NCBI GenBank assembly: GCA_905214495.1
Contig: CAJMLW010000005.1
Span: 23,491 to 87,490, forward strand
Origin: an uncultured bacterium
GTDB lineage: Bacteria; Bacillota; Negativicutes; Veillonellales; Veillonellaceae
Direction of reading: 5' to 3'
Length of the DNA: 64,000 bases
Positions 1-7,938 of this stretch are shown in pieces (position 1 is the stretch's first letter; each line of letters starts with the position of its first letter). The position numbers and the translations under genes are program-made. A model generated the notes under the pieces. It saw only the letters and a program-made list of their open reading frames with translations, made no database searches and was not told where the DNA came from.

Positions 1-466
1 CCTCTTTAGTTAGTGCTTCAATACCTTTGCCTGCGAGGGCTACAGTTTCATCGAATTTACCGCCTAATTCCTTTTTGGCGTGTTCATAATCCGCTTTTTG
101 CTTTTCAACAACTGCTTGCTCTTGCTGCTCTTGATAAGCAGTCAAGATATTTTGTGCATACTGACTGCCAAATTTAGCTAATTCAATAGCCTGTTCCTGT
201 GTTGCACCAACTTGGTTAAGTAACTTACTAAAATCTGCAGTTACAGTTTCATCAAGTTCAGTACCTTCAGGGAACACGGATTTGAAATCATAAACTGTTG
301 GTTCAGCAGGTGGCGTATTATCACCGCCTAGTACAGATGGATTACTACCTTCGCCATCTGGTTTAGCAGGTGGTTCAGTAGGTGGCGTAGGATTATTTTG
401 GTCCGGATTCGCGCCCGGTTCATTGCCAGTCATGTTATTGTTAGCACCCATATTGTCATCAGCCAT
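1..466 (-). CDS. Phage scaffold-like protein, N-terminal part (runs off left edge)
   Basis: The gene starts at 466 behind a clear AAGGAG and runs off the left edge, so only about 155 N-terminal residues are visible. Residues 1-50 are a low-complexity linker rich in Asn, Pro, Gly and Glu. After that come an acidic segment (VYDFKSVFPEGTELDE) and a Gln/Glu/Lys-rich helical stretch that is probably a coiled coil. This composition, and its place just after the portal and a Bbp19-like gene, fit a podovirus head scaffolding or capsid assembly protein. That assignment is inferred from position and composition; no catalytic motif is expected. Its start lies inside the last codons of the preceding gene, so the two are probably translationally coupled. 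Confidence 0.6.
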   Translation of the reverse strand, partial: MADDNMGANNNMTGNEPGANPDQNNPTPPTEPPAKPDGEGSNPSVLGGDNTPPAEPTVYDFKSVFPEGTELDETVTADFSKLLNQVGATQEQAIELAKFGSQYAQNILTAYQEQQEQAVVEKQKADYEHAKKELGGKFDETVALAGKGIEALTKE

Positions 467-770
467 TTTGTTTCTCCTTATCGACTAAATTATTAAAATA
501 TTCTTGTTGCCCGATATATTCGAGTTGTGCAAGGTGGTATTGTTTAACTCCATCAATGCCTAATTTGTTTAGGTCCCCATGGAATAGCAATCCCACCTTC
601 CGTTTTCCTTCGTTGAAATATGTTTCACTATTTCCAGTAAACGATTGCTTTAATATGCCCGAGCGATCCATTAGGCGACAAAAAAACCACCTACCTAGCT
701 CTGTGCTAAGTACGTGGTTGAGAGCTTGCATATCTCGCTCTTGCATATAATCTTTAATTGTTTTCTTCAT
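459..770 (-). CDS. Bbp19-like small phage protein
   Basis: 103 residues, lying between portal and scaffold-like gene. The central block GRWFFCRLMDRSGILKQSF followed by EGKRKVGLLFHGDL resembles the Bbp19-like family first seen in Bordetella phage BPP-1, where the gene also follows the portal gene. The molecular role of the family is not established, but the location implies head assembly or morphogenesis. The start codon directly abuts the portal stop. The 3' end overlaps the start of the scaffold-like gene by 8 bases. Family assignment is from memory of the motif. Confidence 0.6.
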   Translation of the reverse strand: MKKTIKDYMQERDMQALNHVLSTELGRWFFCRLMDRSGILKQSFTGNSETYFNEGKRKVGLLFHGDLNKLGIDGVKQYHLAQLEYIGQQEYFNNLVDKEKQNG

Positions 771-2498
771 CTAGACACCGTCCATTCCTAACCACTGCTG
801 TAACGCAGGATTGCCATCATTGGCGGCATCTGTTGCTTGCTTGGCCGCACTAGCCATTTGAGGTGCTAGTTGAGCCGCTTGCATTAATTGCATTTGCTGC
901 TCCTGTTCAGCCTGTGCCTGTGCTTGTTGTGCTAAGATTTCTTGATATTCATCATCAGAACGAATAATCTTAGCCGGAACACCGAGATTTACACCGTATG
1001 TATTGGCCGCTTCCTCAAAGTTGAACTTGTTGACGATATTAGGATTAGCTTGTGCCAAAGACATAATAAACGCAAAATACTGTTCGATATTTACCAATGA
1101 ACTCATCTTTTGCGCTTGGGCAAGTGGTGAGATATATTCAATCTTCACTTCTTGACCGTTTAATTGGTCTAAGAGTTCCTCATCATCAACAGGTGGAAAT
1201 ACACCGGCACGATCTAGTACCGAATACACACGTTCAATGATTGGATTTAAGAATTCAGATAGCAACCGTTCAACAACAGGACCTAATTGCTGTAATTTTT
1301 CTTGAGTGCGTTCCATAACTTCACGAGCCGTCATCTGACCCTTGTCGATTTGGTCTAACATCAAGAATAAATCCGCACTATAGGCTCTCTTGATTGAATC
1401 CTCTGTTACTGTAATCTTATTTTGAATATCCTGTAAATTAGACTGTACTGCAAACATCGGTTCAACTTTATGTTGCCCCTCAATCTCTGTAATGCCACCC
1501 GGATACAAGTTAACCGTACTGATAACATCAGATGGTGCTTGCATAGGAGGCTTAACACCCAATTCAACAGCTGTTAGATAATCGAATTCCAACTTCTGCA
1601 GCATTTGTGAATCTGGTTGCGCAAACCATGCGGCACCCTTACCGTAACCATTCAAGTCCATCGACGTATGCCGAGCGATTGGAATTGGCCATTCCTCAAA
1701 ACCGCCATGATATAACACTTCATCACTATTGCTGCCTTCAACCCAATAAATGGACGAGTATGGCATATTGCGACGTCCTAACTTATCCTTACGGTCTTTG
1801 TTAGGCTCAACAAACCAATTGACTATGAATGATTGTTGCAAGCTATTTCCGTTATCGTAAATATTCTTTATGTTATCCGGACAATTTTCATACCCGAACT
1901 GTTCGACAATCTGATCAACTGTCATTTTGTATTTACGGCCAAAAATATTTACGATTTCCTTGCTGTTAGTGCTAATAGCATAGGTACCTATCGGATACGA
2001 TGTGAAACGAACACCAGATTCACTATCAGCAAATATTCCCATAGGAGCCTGTCCCATGGTTAGTTCCATGTAAACTTGGTGAACTACGCTGTAGAAATTA
2101 GATTTAGCAAGAACCGCATACAAGATTTCCTCTCGTTCATCCAATAATTCAGCGACTTGGCTATTAGCTGCTACATCGATATTCTCCATGGTTAGCTTAA
2201 ACCATTTACGGCTTGGTGGAGTAAGTCCACTCATAACACCACTGGCAAATATTTGGCAACTTTCCCAAGCTACAGGGTTTAGGATTTTACCATTGTAAGG
2301 TTCAGATTGGTCTTCTTCACCATCAAATTGACCAATAAACGGCAACTGATAGTCACGCAACTGCTTCCACTTATTTACATATCGTTGCTGCGCATTAAAT
2401 AGCTGAGAGAATTTCTTTCTCAACTTCGTATAATCACGCCTAACAGGCTTAACGGCCTCCGTAGGTTGTCTAGCCAGTAAAGATTCCATTTCCGCCAT
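771..2498 (-). CDS. Phage portal / head-to-tail connector protein
   Basis: 575 residues. It resembles the podovirus head-tail connecting protein family (Pfam Head-tail_con, T7 gp8 type). Supporting segments include the N-terminal RYVNKWKQLRDYQLPFIGQF, then NPVAWESCQIFASGVMSGLTPPSRKWFKL, and the RAYSADLFLMLDQIDKGQMTAREVMER block near residue 370, which is typical of this portal class. Twelve copies would form the ring through which DNA enters the capsid. The C-terminus (about residues 520-560) is Gln/Ala-rich and probably helical. It lies just downstream of a 60-residue gene and the terminase. The length fits the family (about 500-600). This portal type suggests a short-tailed phage, although tail genes are outside the window. 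Confidence 0.85.
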   Translation of the reverse strand: MAEMESLLARQPTEAVKPVRRDYTKLRKKFSQLFNAQQRYVNKWKQLRDYQLPFIGQFDGEEDQSEPYNGKILNPVAWESCQIFASGVMSGLTPPSRKWFKLTMENIDVAANSQVAELLDEREEILYAVLAKSNFYSVVHQVYMELTMGQAPMGIFADSESGVRFTSYPIGTYAISTNSKEIVNIFGRKYKMTVDQIVEQFGYENCPDNIKNIYDNGNSLQQSFIVNWFVEPNKDRKDKLGRRNMPYSSIYWVEGSNSDEVLYHGGFEEWPIPIARHTSMDLNGYGKGAAWFAQPDSQMLQKLEFDYLTAVELGVKPPMQAPSDVISTVNLYPGGITEIEGQHKVEPMFAVQSNLQDIQNKITVTEDSIKRAYSADLFLMLDQIDKGQMTAREVMERTQEKLQQLGPVVERLLSEFLNPIIERVYSVLDRAGVFPPVDDEELLDQLNGQEVKIEYISPLAQAQKMSSLVNIEQYFAFIMSLAQANPNIVNKFNFEEAANTYGVNLGVPAKIIRSDDEYQEILAQQAQAQAEQEQQMQLMQAAQLAPQMASAAKQATDAANDGNPALQQWLGMDGV

Positions 2499-2499
2499 G

Positions 2500-2682
2500 C
2501 TATCCCCCTAAAATTGATTTCTGGCCGCCCATAGTCGGACCTAAGATAGTAGATTCAAAGCCACGTTTGAATTTACGTTTAGTTTCTGCCATTTCCTCAC
2601 CAGTCTGATTACTCATATTCGTTTGAACAGTTGGAGCTGGAGCAGGTGGTGTATAGTTAGCAGATGCACTCTTCATACACAT
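2500..2682 (-). CDS. Small phage protein between terminase and portal
   Basis: 60 residues, ending one base before the portal start. The N-terminus is Pro/Ala-rich and the C-terminus is FESTILGPTMGGQKSILGG. Short proteins ending in a T(I/L)LG...K(S/T)(I/L)LG pattern are common beside portal genes in podovirus-like prophages; their function is not known to me. An upstream purine-rich AGCGAGGAA serves as ribosome binding site. It is probably a real structural-module gene, since it fills the only gap between terminase and portal without intergenic space. Confidence 0.55.
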   Translation of the reverse strand: MCMKSASANYTPPAPAPTVQTNMSNQTGEEMAETKRKFKRGFESTILGPTMGGQKSILGG

Positions 2683-2706
2683 TTTTATTCCTCGCTTTCT
2701 AACAAA

Positions 2707-4158
2707 TTAAAAAGGACTGTAACTTGTATTAGCTACAATCCTATTGCCTGTTTCGCTTTTTTTAACGACCCGCGCAGCAAAGGTCAAGGCAAGAGCATCA
2801 CCTTTATTCGGAGATGGTAACCCTCGGTCTTTCATATCTTTTTTACTTTCAAGCTGAATGCGACCATTCTTATCAATGATCGCTTCAGGCCCTACGATAT
2901 CATCGTATAAGGCTTGGTCATTTGGTGGAATAGAACCACCCTCACGGAGCCATTCTTTCATTTGTCCCCACATATACGCCCTCATATTTAGGTATACAGG
3001 GTCATTACTCTTACCGCCAAATTCAATCAACCGCCATTTGCGCCCTAACTGCTTACCAATGGAATATATCCCTGTTCCATACCCCATATCGATAAATACG
3101 GCATCAGCTTTGTATTCGTCCTCGAACTGAGCAATCAGTTGAGCCATGCGCCAATCATCATCATTCTTAGGAATAGATGCAAGCGACTTCATAGAGTAAC
3201 CTTGACGCATTACTATTTCTAAGGAGTCTGAACCAGTCCACGCAGGATCCACACCAATGATTACAGGTAGATGTTCAAATGCTCCCGGCTTATAAGATTG
3301 TTTTTGTGCTTTGTCAGCAATTTCAGTAGAGATGAATTGCAAATCTGATGCGGAAGGGAACACACCACGCACACGAACTTTGAAGAAGTCGGAATCCTCA
3401 CCGTAAGCCTCTAACCATTCTTCAATCTTAGCTTTGTTAGATATCTTAACAGTTCTACTATCAATCTGATATGTATTCCAGAACTTTCTATATTTTCTAA
3501 AACATTCACGGAACCGCCCACTATTACGAGTAGGGTTACCAAATGCACACCAAATAATTTCCGTGTTAGCATCTGTAAGAGCCCCTTCAGTTACTTCCCA
3601 AATGACATCATCAATAGCAGAGGCTTCATCAAATAGAACCAATATCCGATTACCTTGATTGTGAAGACCGGCGAATGATTCAGGGGAATTCTTACTCCAA
3701 GGAATAGCATCAATACGCCATGTTTTTTCGTAGTCTTTATCACTACTGAATATAGCTGTTGCCGTATACGTAAATAAATCCTTAGCAATAAACATATTGT
3801 GCCATTTGCTAAGTTCTGGCCATGTTTTAGTTCGCAATTGGCCTTCTGTATTAGCCGTAACTACGCCACGAGTATTCTCATGAGTAGATATGGCAAAATG
3901 AATAAGCCATGATATCAGTGCCGATTTACCGATACCATGGCCAGATGCTACCGCCTCTTGAATAGCGGTTTGTAGGTCTTTGCCCTTCTTTAATTGTTCA
4001 CCGATGTCTTTTAAGATTTGTATTTGCCATTCATCAGGCCCTTCCATATCTTCCAATGGAGTCCCCGGCTCTCCCCAAGGATAGGCAAAATATACAAACG
4101 CTAACGGATCATGTGTAAGAGCGCCTAATGCCTCTATTAATTCATCATGTTTTTCCAT
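2707..4158 (-). CDS. Phage terminase large subunit
   Basis: 483 residues. The ATPase that powers DNA packaging, with a C-terminal nuclease that cuts the concatemer. Walker A is GHGIGKSA at residues 73-80 and Walker B with the catalytic acid is LVLFDEAS at 173-180. The C-terminal RNase H-like nuclease shows acidic positions in IIGVDPAWTGSD, AVFIDMGYGTG and NKGDALALTFA. The start overlaps the small-subunit gene by 14 bases, which implies coupled translation. The length is typical of terminase large subunits. Confidence 0.93.
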   Translation of the reverse strand: MEKHDELIEALGALTHDPLAFVYFAYPWGEPGTPLEDMEGPDEWQIQILKDIGEQLKKGKDLQTAIQEAVASGHGIGKSALISWLIHFAISTHENTRGVVTANTEGQLRTKTWPELSKWHNMFIAKDLFTYTATAIFSSDKDYEKTWRIDAIPWSKNSPESFAGLHNQGNRILVLFDEASAIDDVIWEVTEGALTDANTEIIWCAFGNPTRNSGRFRECFRKYRKFWNTYQIDSRTVKISNKAKIEEWLEAYGEDSDFFKVRVRGVFPSASDLQFISTEIADKAQKQSYKPGAFEHLPVIIGVDPAWTGSDSLEIVMRQGYSMKSLASIPKNDDDWRMAQLIAQFEDEYKADAVFIDMGYGTGIYSIGKQLGRKWRLIEFGGKSNDPVYLNMRAYMWGQMKEWLREGGSIPPNDQALYDDIVGPEAIIDKNGRIQLESKKDMKDRGLPSPNKGDALALTFAARVVKKSETGNRIVANTSYSPF

Positions 4159-4591
4159 TAGCTTTCTCCCGTGCAGCTTTCAATTTATCCATAGCAGACA
4201 CCGTAAGCTCACCTTTGACATCGATATTTTTAGTATCTCTCCACTTTTCAGGATTACGGTTTTTCAGCCAGAATATTTGAGCCGTAACATCCGGAGGCTG
4301 TTGTTTCTTTACAACTTTAACAAGCTTTCCATTCTCGTATGTTTTCTCTTCATATTCGTAACCTATAGCACGTTTATGCAATGCATTTTCAACTTCAAGG
4401 TCAATAACTTCCTTCCCTCTTTTAAGGGACTGCAGAAACTGCGGCGAGCTCTTTTTCCAGTCATACAAAGTTCTAATCGAAATACCTATATTTTTTGCTA
4501 TTTGCTCATCAGTAAGGCCATCACGAGCCCAACCTTCTGCACGCAATAAATTATCTGGGTCAGTTAGCCAGTTTTTTCTATTTACTCGCAA
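4145..4591 (-). CDS. Phage terminase small subunit
   Basis: 148 residues. The DNA-recognition partner of the large terminase subunit. An N-terminal helix-turn-helix of the phBC6A51/homeodomain-like type is visible (LTDEQIAKNIGISIRTLYDWKKSSPQF, residues about 28-54). It is followed by the KRGKEVIDLEVENALHKRAIGY linker and a C-terminal IFWLKNRNPEKWRD motif that is very common in small terminases of Firmicute phages. The start codon is TTG, chosen because a GAGGTGA ribosome binding site sits eight bases upstream. An out-of-frame ATG lies between them. It overlaps the large subunit gene. Confidence 0.88.
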   Translation of the reverse strand: MRVNRKNWLTDPDNLLRAEGWARDGLTDEQIAKNIGISIRTLYDWKKSSPQFLQSLKRGKEVIDLEVENALHKRAIGYEYEEKTYENGKLVKVVKKQQPPDVTAQIFWLKNRNPEKWRDTKNIDVKGELTVSAMDKLKAAREKANGKT

Positions 4592-4603
4592 TGGATCATC
4601 ACC

Positions 4604-4795
4604 TCACTTTAATGTATTACCGCCCTTGCGTGTTAATTTCCCATTTTTTCTTACACATAATCCGCATGAATTTTTGCTAGCGCTTGAATGCGTAATATAG
4701 GATTGACATAGGCCATCGTAAAATATTTCATTGGCCGTACATATTCCATTTTTATTATTCAAGCATTTGTGCTTGATGCAGTGTATTTGTGTCAT
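4604..4795 (-). CDS. Small cysteine-rich phage protein
   Basis: 63 residues with cysteines at 6, 11, 19, 30, 44 and 47. The N-terminal CIKHKCLNNKNGICTANEI resembles the small metal-binding DUF1540 pattern, so zinc or another metal may be bound. That is inferred from cysteine spacing only. It lies just upstream of the terminase genes and just downstream of an intrinsic terminator, so it may open the packaging operon. Function unknown. Confidence 0.5.
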   Translation of the reverse strand: MTQIHCIKHKCLNNKNGICTANEIFYDGLCQSYITHSSASKNSCGLCVRKNGKLTRKGGNTLK

Positions 4796-4808
4796 AATTT
4801 TTTATAAC

Positions 4809-4842
4809 AAAAAAGGCACATCAATTACGATGCGCCTTTTTT
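4809..4842. terminator. Bidirectional intrinsic terminator between early and packaging genes
   Basis: Hairpin with stem AAAAGGC/GCCTTTT extended by CATC/GATG across one mismatch, with T runs on both strands. It lies after the small gene cluster (5.0-7.7 kb) and before the cysteine-rich gene and terminase, and so separates early from late transcription on the minus strand. Confidence 0.75.
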
Positions 4843-4931
4843 TGCGTTTGGTATTCTAAATGCTTAGGAGATGAACTCATGTTCTTCCACTTACAATATA
4901 TCATAGATATAGGGGACTTAAAAGGTCGATG

Positions 4932-5393
4932 TTAGCCGTTTACCGCCGATTTCCGTCGGAGTTTATACCCAAGCTCAACAAGTGCCAAATTCTTATATTC
5001 TTTACCTTGCGATTCACCGTAACCAACAAATGAATATGCCCCTTTAGCAGACATACCATTGATATATTGTTGCATTAGGATAATAGATCCAACTGTATTG
5101 GTTAACGTATCGATCATATGACAAGCATCATCACGTTTAGTCAGTAATTCATGGATTTGACGTTTATACCTCATTTCCATATTTAGTAGCCGGTTAATAT
5201 CATCTTCAATTCCTGATGGTTCACCGCCGTCTACTCGTTCTTTCCCGTAGTTTACTGCACGTAATGATGTTATATCGCTTTTAATACGTTGGATATTACG
5301 CTTTAACGATTTAATCCTCAATGCTGCCTTACTTGCTTCGTGTAGATACTCATATGCAAGTTCACGATATTCTTTTTTACTAAGTTCTACCAT
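4932..5393 (-). CDS. Phage DUF1492/ArpU-like putative regulator
   Basis: About 153 residues from the ATG at 5393; a TTG at 5408 is an alternative start but has no better ribosome site. The protein is highly charged and mainly helical, with a heptad-like region (LHEASKAALRIKSLKRNIQRIKSDI). A C-terminal part resembles sigma-factor-like late regulators (DTLTNTVGSIILMQQYINGMSAKGAYSFVGYGESQGKEYKNLALVELG). Genes of this kind (DUF1492, ArpU, RinA) commonly lie just before terminase in Firmicute prophages and activate late genes. The position fits that role, but the assignment is by general resemblance. Confidence 0.5.
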   Translation of the reverse strand: MVELSKKEYRELAYEYLHEASKAALRIKSLKRNIQRIKSDITSLRAVNYGKERVDGGEPSGIEDDINRLLNMEMRYKRQIHELLTKRDDACHMIDTLTNTVGSIILMQQYINGMSAKGAYSFVGYGESQGKEYKNLALVELGYKLRRKSAVNG

Positions 5394-5611
5394 AGGACCA
5401 CCACACAAACAATATTTAAAACAAACAAAATACTACATATTACCATATCCCGTATTTGTGATCTAATAATTTTCTGCAATTGCATCCGATATGCATCAGA
5501 AACCATAAAATGTTTTAATGCGGCGGCTTCACGATAAGAGTAATAGGACATTTTAAAAATAACCACAAGGTAAATCACCAGTAGAATGTTTATAACAACT
5601 ATTTCATTCAT
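5387..5611 (-). CDS. Small two-helix membrane protein (phage)
   Basis: About 74 residues from ATG at 5611, preceded by AGGTG. A hydrophobic N-terminal helix (IVVINILLVIYLVVIF) and a C-terminal one (MVICSILFVLNIVCVVVLW) flank a charged loop. It overlaps its neighbours on both sides by a few bases, which implies coupled expression. Holins have similar architecture, but the position within the early block, far from any endolysin, argues against that. Function unknown. Confidence 0.45.
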   Translation of the reverse strand: MNEIVVINILLVIYLVVIFKMSYYSYREAAALKHFMVSDAYRMQLQKIIRSQIRDMVICSILFVLNIVCVVVLW

Positions 5612-5981
5612 GGGTATCACCTGTTAGCTTTGTACAAGCTTTCAATGTATCAGATATTGCATTTTGTTTTATTTCATCTTGTACTGCCTTCCACATTAAT
5701 TTATTTCTGTTTTCATATACACGGAAGTACTCAGCTAAAACATGGCGTTTTATGCTATACACAAATTCTTCTAAAGACATCTTTGAATATTGAATTTCCA
5801 TTAAACTTATCCTGTGTTCAATGTGCACATCGCAAATGTCATATTTGATTAAAAAACTATTAAAATCATATTTAATTTTAGGTATAAAAATATCATTAAT
5901 ATTAACAATGGTTAACGCACAGGATAAAAGGTTAATAGTATTACCTATTTCTTCTTCAAATAACGTACTATAAAGTCTCAT
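5604..5981 (-). CDS. Hypothetical phage protein
   Basis: 125 residues from ATG at 5981, placed behind GAGGTGA; a GTG two codons upstream lies within that ribosome site. It is rich in Ile, Asn and Lys, with no membrane segment and no motif that I recognise. It overlaps the following small membrane protein gene, so it is probably co-translated with it. Confidence 0.45.
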   Translation of the reverse strand: MRLYSTLFEEEIGNTINLLSCALTIVNINDIFIPKIKYDFNSFLIKYDICDVHIEHRISLMEIQYSKMSLEEFVYSIKRHVLAEYFRVYENRNKLMWKAVQDEIKQNAISDTLKACTKLTGDTHE

Positions 5982-6025
5982 ACTCACCTCTTATGATAGG
6001 ACGGATATTTCACCGCCCATATCCT

Positions 6026-6238
6026 TTACTTAATCAACACATGTATTAATGACACTACACACACAATTACAATTAAACCACCAATGACCATATACAACTT
6101 TAGGTTATCTAATTTTTCTTCCGTTTCCCTAACATATCGTTGATGTTCCATTATCTTTTTAGCTATCTCTATTTCATAGCTAATTCGCAACATCGCCAAT
6201 TCGACTTCTAATTGTTTTTTAGTATACTTCTGCTTCAT
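6026..6238 (-). CDS. Small phage protein with coiled coil and one membrane segment
   Basis: 70 residues. Residues 1-46 are charged and likely form a coiled coil (KKQLEVELAMLRISYEIEIAKK...). Residues 48-69 are a single hydrophobic helix (LYMVIGGLIVIVCVVSLIHVLI), so the protein is probably C-terminally anchored. Its start codon overlaps the stop of the upstream DUF6275-like gene (shared base at 6238). Function unknown. Confidence 0.45.
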   Translation of the reverse strand: MKQKYTKKQLEVELAMLRISYEIEIAKKIMEHQRYVRETEEKLDNLKLYMVIGGLIVIVCVVSLIHVLIK

Positions 6239-6486
6239 TACTCACCTTTAATGCATACATTTTTAGTTTTGCAGTACACCTCAATATATGTTTCATTACG
6301 ATCGCCATTGTGTGTTACTTCGATAAATTCTTCGATAGTCCGACCACTAACAATGGCTTTCCAGTTTTGTAGGGTTTTGCAAAACCAAACAATGAACATA
6401 TCTTCTGGTTCAACAGTTTGATAGCCTAAATTTTCAATCAACACTTTACGAGCTGCTTCAATTGCTTTTGTTTGTAATTCGTACAT
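6238..6486 (-). CDS. DUF6275-like phage protein
   Basis: 82 residues. The segment EPEDMFIVWFCKTLQNWKAIVSG followed by an EVTHNGDRNETYIEVYCK strand region resembles DUF6275, a small protein common in Firmicute phage early regions. The function of that family is unknown. It follows the methyltransferase gene by four bases and abuts the next gene, as part of one leftward operon. Confidence 0.55.
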   Translation of the reverse strand: MYELQTKAIEAARKVLIENLGYQTVEPEDMFIVWFCKTLQNWKAIVSGRTIEEFIEVTHNGDRNETYIEVYCKTKNVCIKGE

Positions 6487-6490
6487 ATTT

Positions 6491-6946
6491 TTAGTCTCCT
6501 TTAAAAAATACTAACCATACTGTTTTACCTCTGCGTTGGCCAAATATTGGCTCACTAGGAAGTAACCCTTTAACCATAGGTAATATTATTTGTTCTTCAT
6601 TCCATTTAAATATCATCGTTCCATTTGGTTTTAGTACTCGCCAACACTCAAATAACCCTTGTTTAATATCCTCTTGCCATGTTTGTTCTAATCGACCATA
6701 TTTCAATGCCAAGAATGATTTATCACCTACTTTTAATAAATGTGGTGGGTCAAACACTACAAGGTGAAAACTTTCATCTTCAAAAGGCATCTTGCGGAAA
6801 TCTGCGATCACATCAGGTTTTACAATCAACTTTCTACCGTCGCATAATGTTGTGTTTTCCGTTCGGTTATCCATGTAAACAGTATTTTTATTTTCTTTGT
6901 CAAACCAGAACATTTTAGAACCACAACAGGCATCTAATATCTTCAT
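6491..6946 (-). CDS. Phage class I SAM-dependent methyltransferase (orphan)
   Basis: 151 residues. A Rossmann-type methyltransferase: motif I is ILDACCGSKMFWFD near the N-terminus, and motif IV is VVFDPPHLLKVG (residues about 83-94). A DPPH/DPPY motif is typical of amino-methyltransferases acting on DNA bases or small substrates. No restriction enzyme gene is adjacent, so it is an orphan. In a phage it may protect DNA from host restriction, but target and substrate cannot be told from sequence. It is short for a full adenine methylase because no target-recognition domain is evident. Confidence 0.7.
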   Translation of the reverse strand: MKILDACCGSKMFWFDKENKNTVYMDNRTENTTLCDGRKLIVKPDVIADFRKMPFEDESFHLVVFDPPHLLKVGDKSFLALKYGRLEQTWQEDIKQGLFECWRVLKPNGTMIFKWNEEQIILPMVKGLLPSEPIFGQRRGKTVWLVFFKGD

Positions 6947-6959
6947 TAGTATTCCTTTA

Positions 6960-7292
6960 TTAAATCCGATTTAACGCCTTCCACTCACTTAATGTAAATG
7001 TGGAAATACTATGTTTCTTAGCGAACTCAAATTCACCTTTACAGCCCCTGCTTGTCTCCCAATCAGGACATACTACTAAGACATCACAATGTCCAAGTAG
7101 GCTTAAACAAATATCTAAACCTTTTTGATATTCAGAGCCGGTTAGATATACATACCCAAAGTTATGAATTGGGGAAATATAGTCATGACTAGCATCATTT
7201 AAAACTAAATCTCCCATGATCACATCAATCTTTTTACGATTGCTTTCCTTGCCACCATAAGGATGAGCGACATATACTAATTTTTTCTTCAT
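6960..7292 (-). CDS. DUF4406-like nucleoside deoxyribosyltransferase-fold protein
   Basis: 110 residues. The N-terminal VYVAHPYGGKESNRKKI and the later CDVLVVCPDWETSRGCKGEFEFAKKHSI pattern match the DUF4406 / nucleoside 2-deoxyribosyltransferase-like fold found in many phages. The conserved Glu after SRGCKGE lies where the catalytic Glu of deoxyribosyltransferases sits. Activity on nucleotides is plausible but unproven. It ends four bases after the RusA gene start region, within the same operon. Confidence 0.65.
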   Translation of the reverse strand: MKKKLVYVAHPYGGKESNRKKIDVIMGDLVLNDASHDYISPIHNFGYVYLTGSEYQKGLDICLSLLGHCDVLVVCPDWETSRGCKGEFEFAKKHSISTFTLSEWKALNRI

Positions 7293-7296
7293 AGCA

Positions 7297-7698
7297 TCAA
7301 CCTTTCAACGTTTCAATATGTACCCAAATCCCTGTTACTGGATTCCAATACTTTTCTGTAATTTCACTACAGACTTGCGCATCATCATTCCAGTAATTCA
7401 ACTTGGTCATACAGTCCTTAAATAATTTAATAAGATTATCTGTATCTGGCCGAGTGGTTTTCCAATGTGGCGCTTTGCAATTCGCTTTACCGAAACACCA
7501 CTTGGTAACCAACCGAATAGGTCCCTCTAATGGTTCACTAGGAACATGATCAGCTAAACCATCTAAGAATATTTGCTTAGCGTGTTTCAACTTATCAGAT
7601 TCATAAAAGATAGGCTTACCATGTTGTGTATTCACTTGCTTAGTTTGATGTGTAACAGTAGGAACCTTTTTGAGAGGAATAAAAAATTCAATAGTCAA
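7297..7698 (-). CDS. rusA: RusA-family Holliday junction resolvase
   Basis: 133 residues, matching the family length (about 120-140). RusA cuts four-way junctions formed during phage recombination and replication. The hallmark acidic motif is visible as RPDTDNLIKLFKDCMTKLNYWNDDAQV (residues about 85-112), with the catalytic aspartates in DTDN and NDDAQV. It fits with the Sak4, SbcC-like and primase-helicase genes upstream in the same transcription direction. Confidence 0.85.
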   Translation of the reverse strand: MTIEFFIPLKKVPTVTHQTKQVNTQHGKPIFYESDKLKHAKQIFLDGLADHVPSEPLEGPIRLVTKWCFGKANCKAPHWKTTRPDTDNLIKLFKDCMTKLNYWNDDAQVCSEITEKYWNPVTGIWVHIETLKG

Positions 7699-7762
7699 TA
7701 ACCAATCCTCCTTTATTGAGAATTAATTGATAATAACCAATACAATTTTTAAAGCCCTTTTG

Positions 7763-7855
7763 TAATGTAGGGTTCAACCTAAGGGGAAGAGGTAAGAAAA
7801 GGATGATTTTAGAAATCCTTTTCCTTACCCCCTTAGCTTGAATCCACCTTACATT
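7763..7855. repeat. Long imperfect inverted repeat (about 93 bp), phage
   Basis: The two arms, about 40 bases each, pair over AATGTA, TTCAA, CTAAGGGG, GTAAG and AAAAGGAT blocks with a few mismatches and bulges. The loop is short, around TAG at 7810. It sits in the only sizeable non-coding gap of the early region, between the primase-helicase and rusA. It could be a structured RNA, a processing site or an origin-type cruciform. There is no T run directly after either arm, so a simple terminator is less likely. Confidence 0.7.
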
Positions 7856-7863
7856 GGGACACA

Positions 7864-7915
7864 AACAATAACAACATACCTATATATATATATAAGGTGT
7901 GTTGTTACTATTGTT
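7864..7915. repeat. Second inverted repeat with alternating TA centre, phage
   Basis: Arms AACAATA-ACAACAtACCT and AAGGTgTGTTGTtACTATTGTT pair imperfectly around a (TA)n core at 7881-7893. It lies 9 bp from the larger inverted repeat, directly after the primase-helicase gene end. The AT-rich alternating core would melt easily. Taken with the neighbouring hairpin, it makes this 240-bp gap the best candidate for a replication-related or RNA-processing element in the prophage. Confidence 0.6.
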
Positions 7916-7938
7916 AACCTATCGCTAATATACATATG

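Noticed and set aside
5387..5611. Two-helix membrane protein as holin
   Set aside because: No endolysin nearby and the gene is in the early block, so the holin label is not supported.
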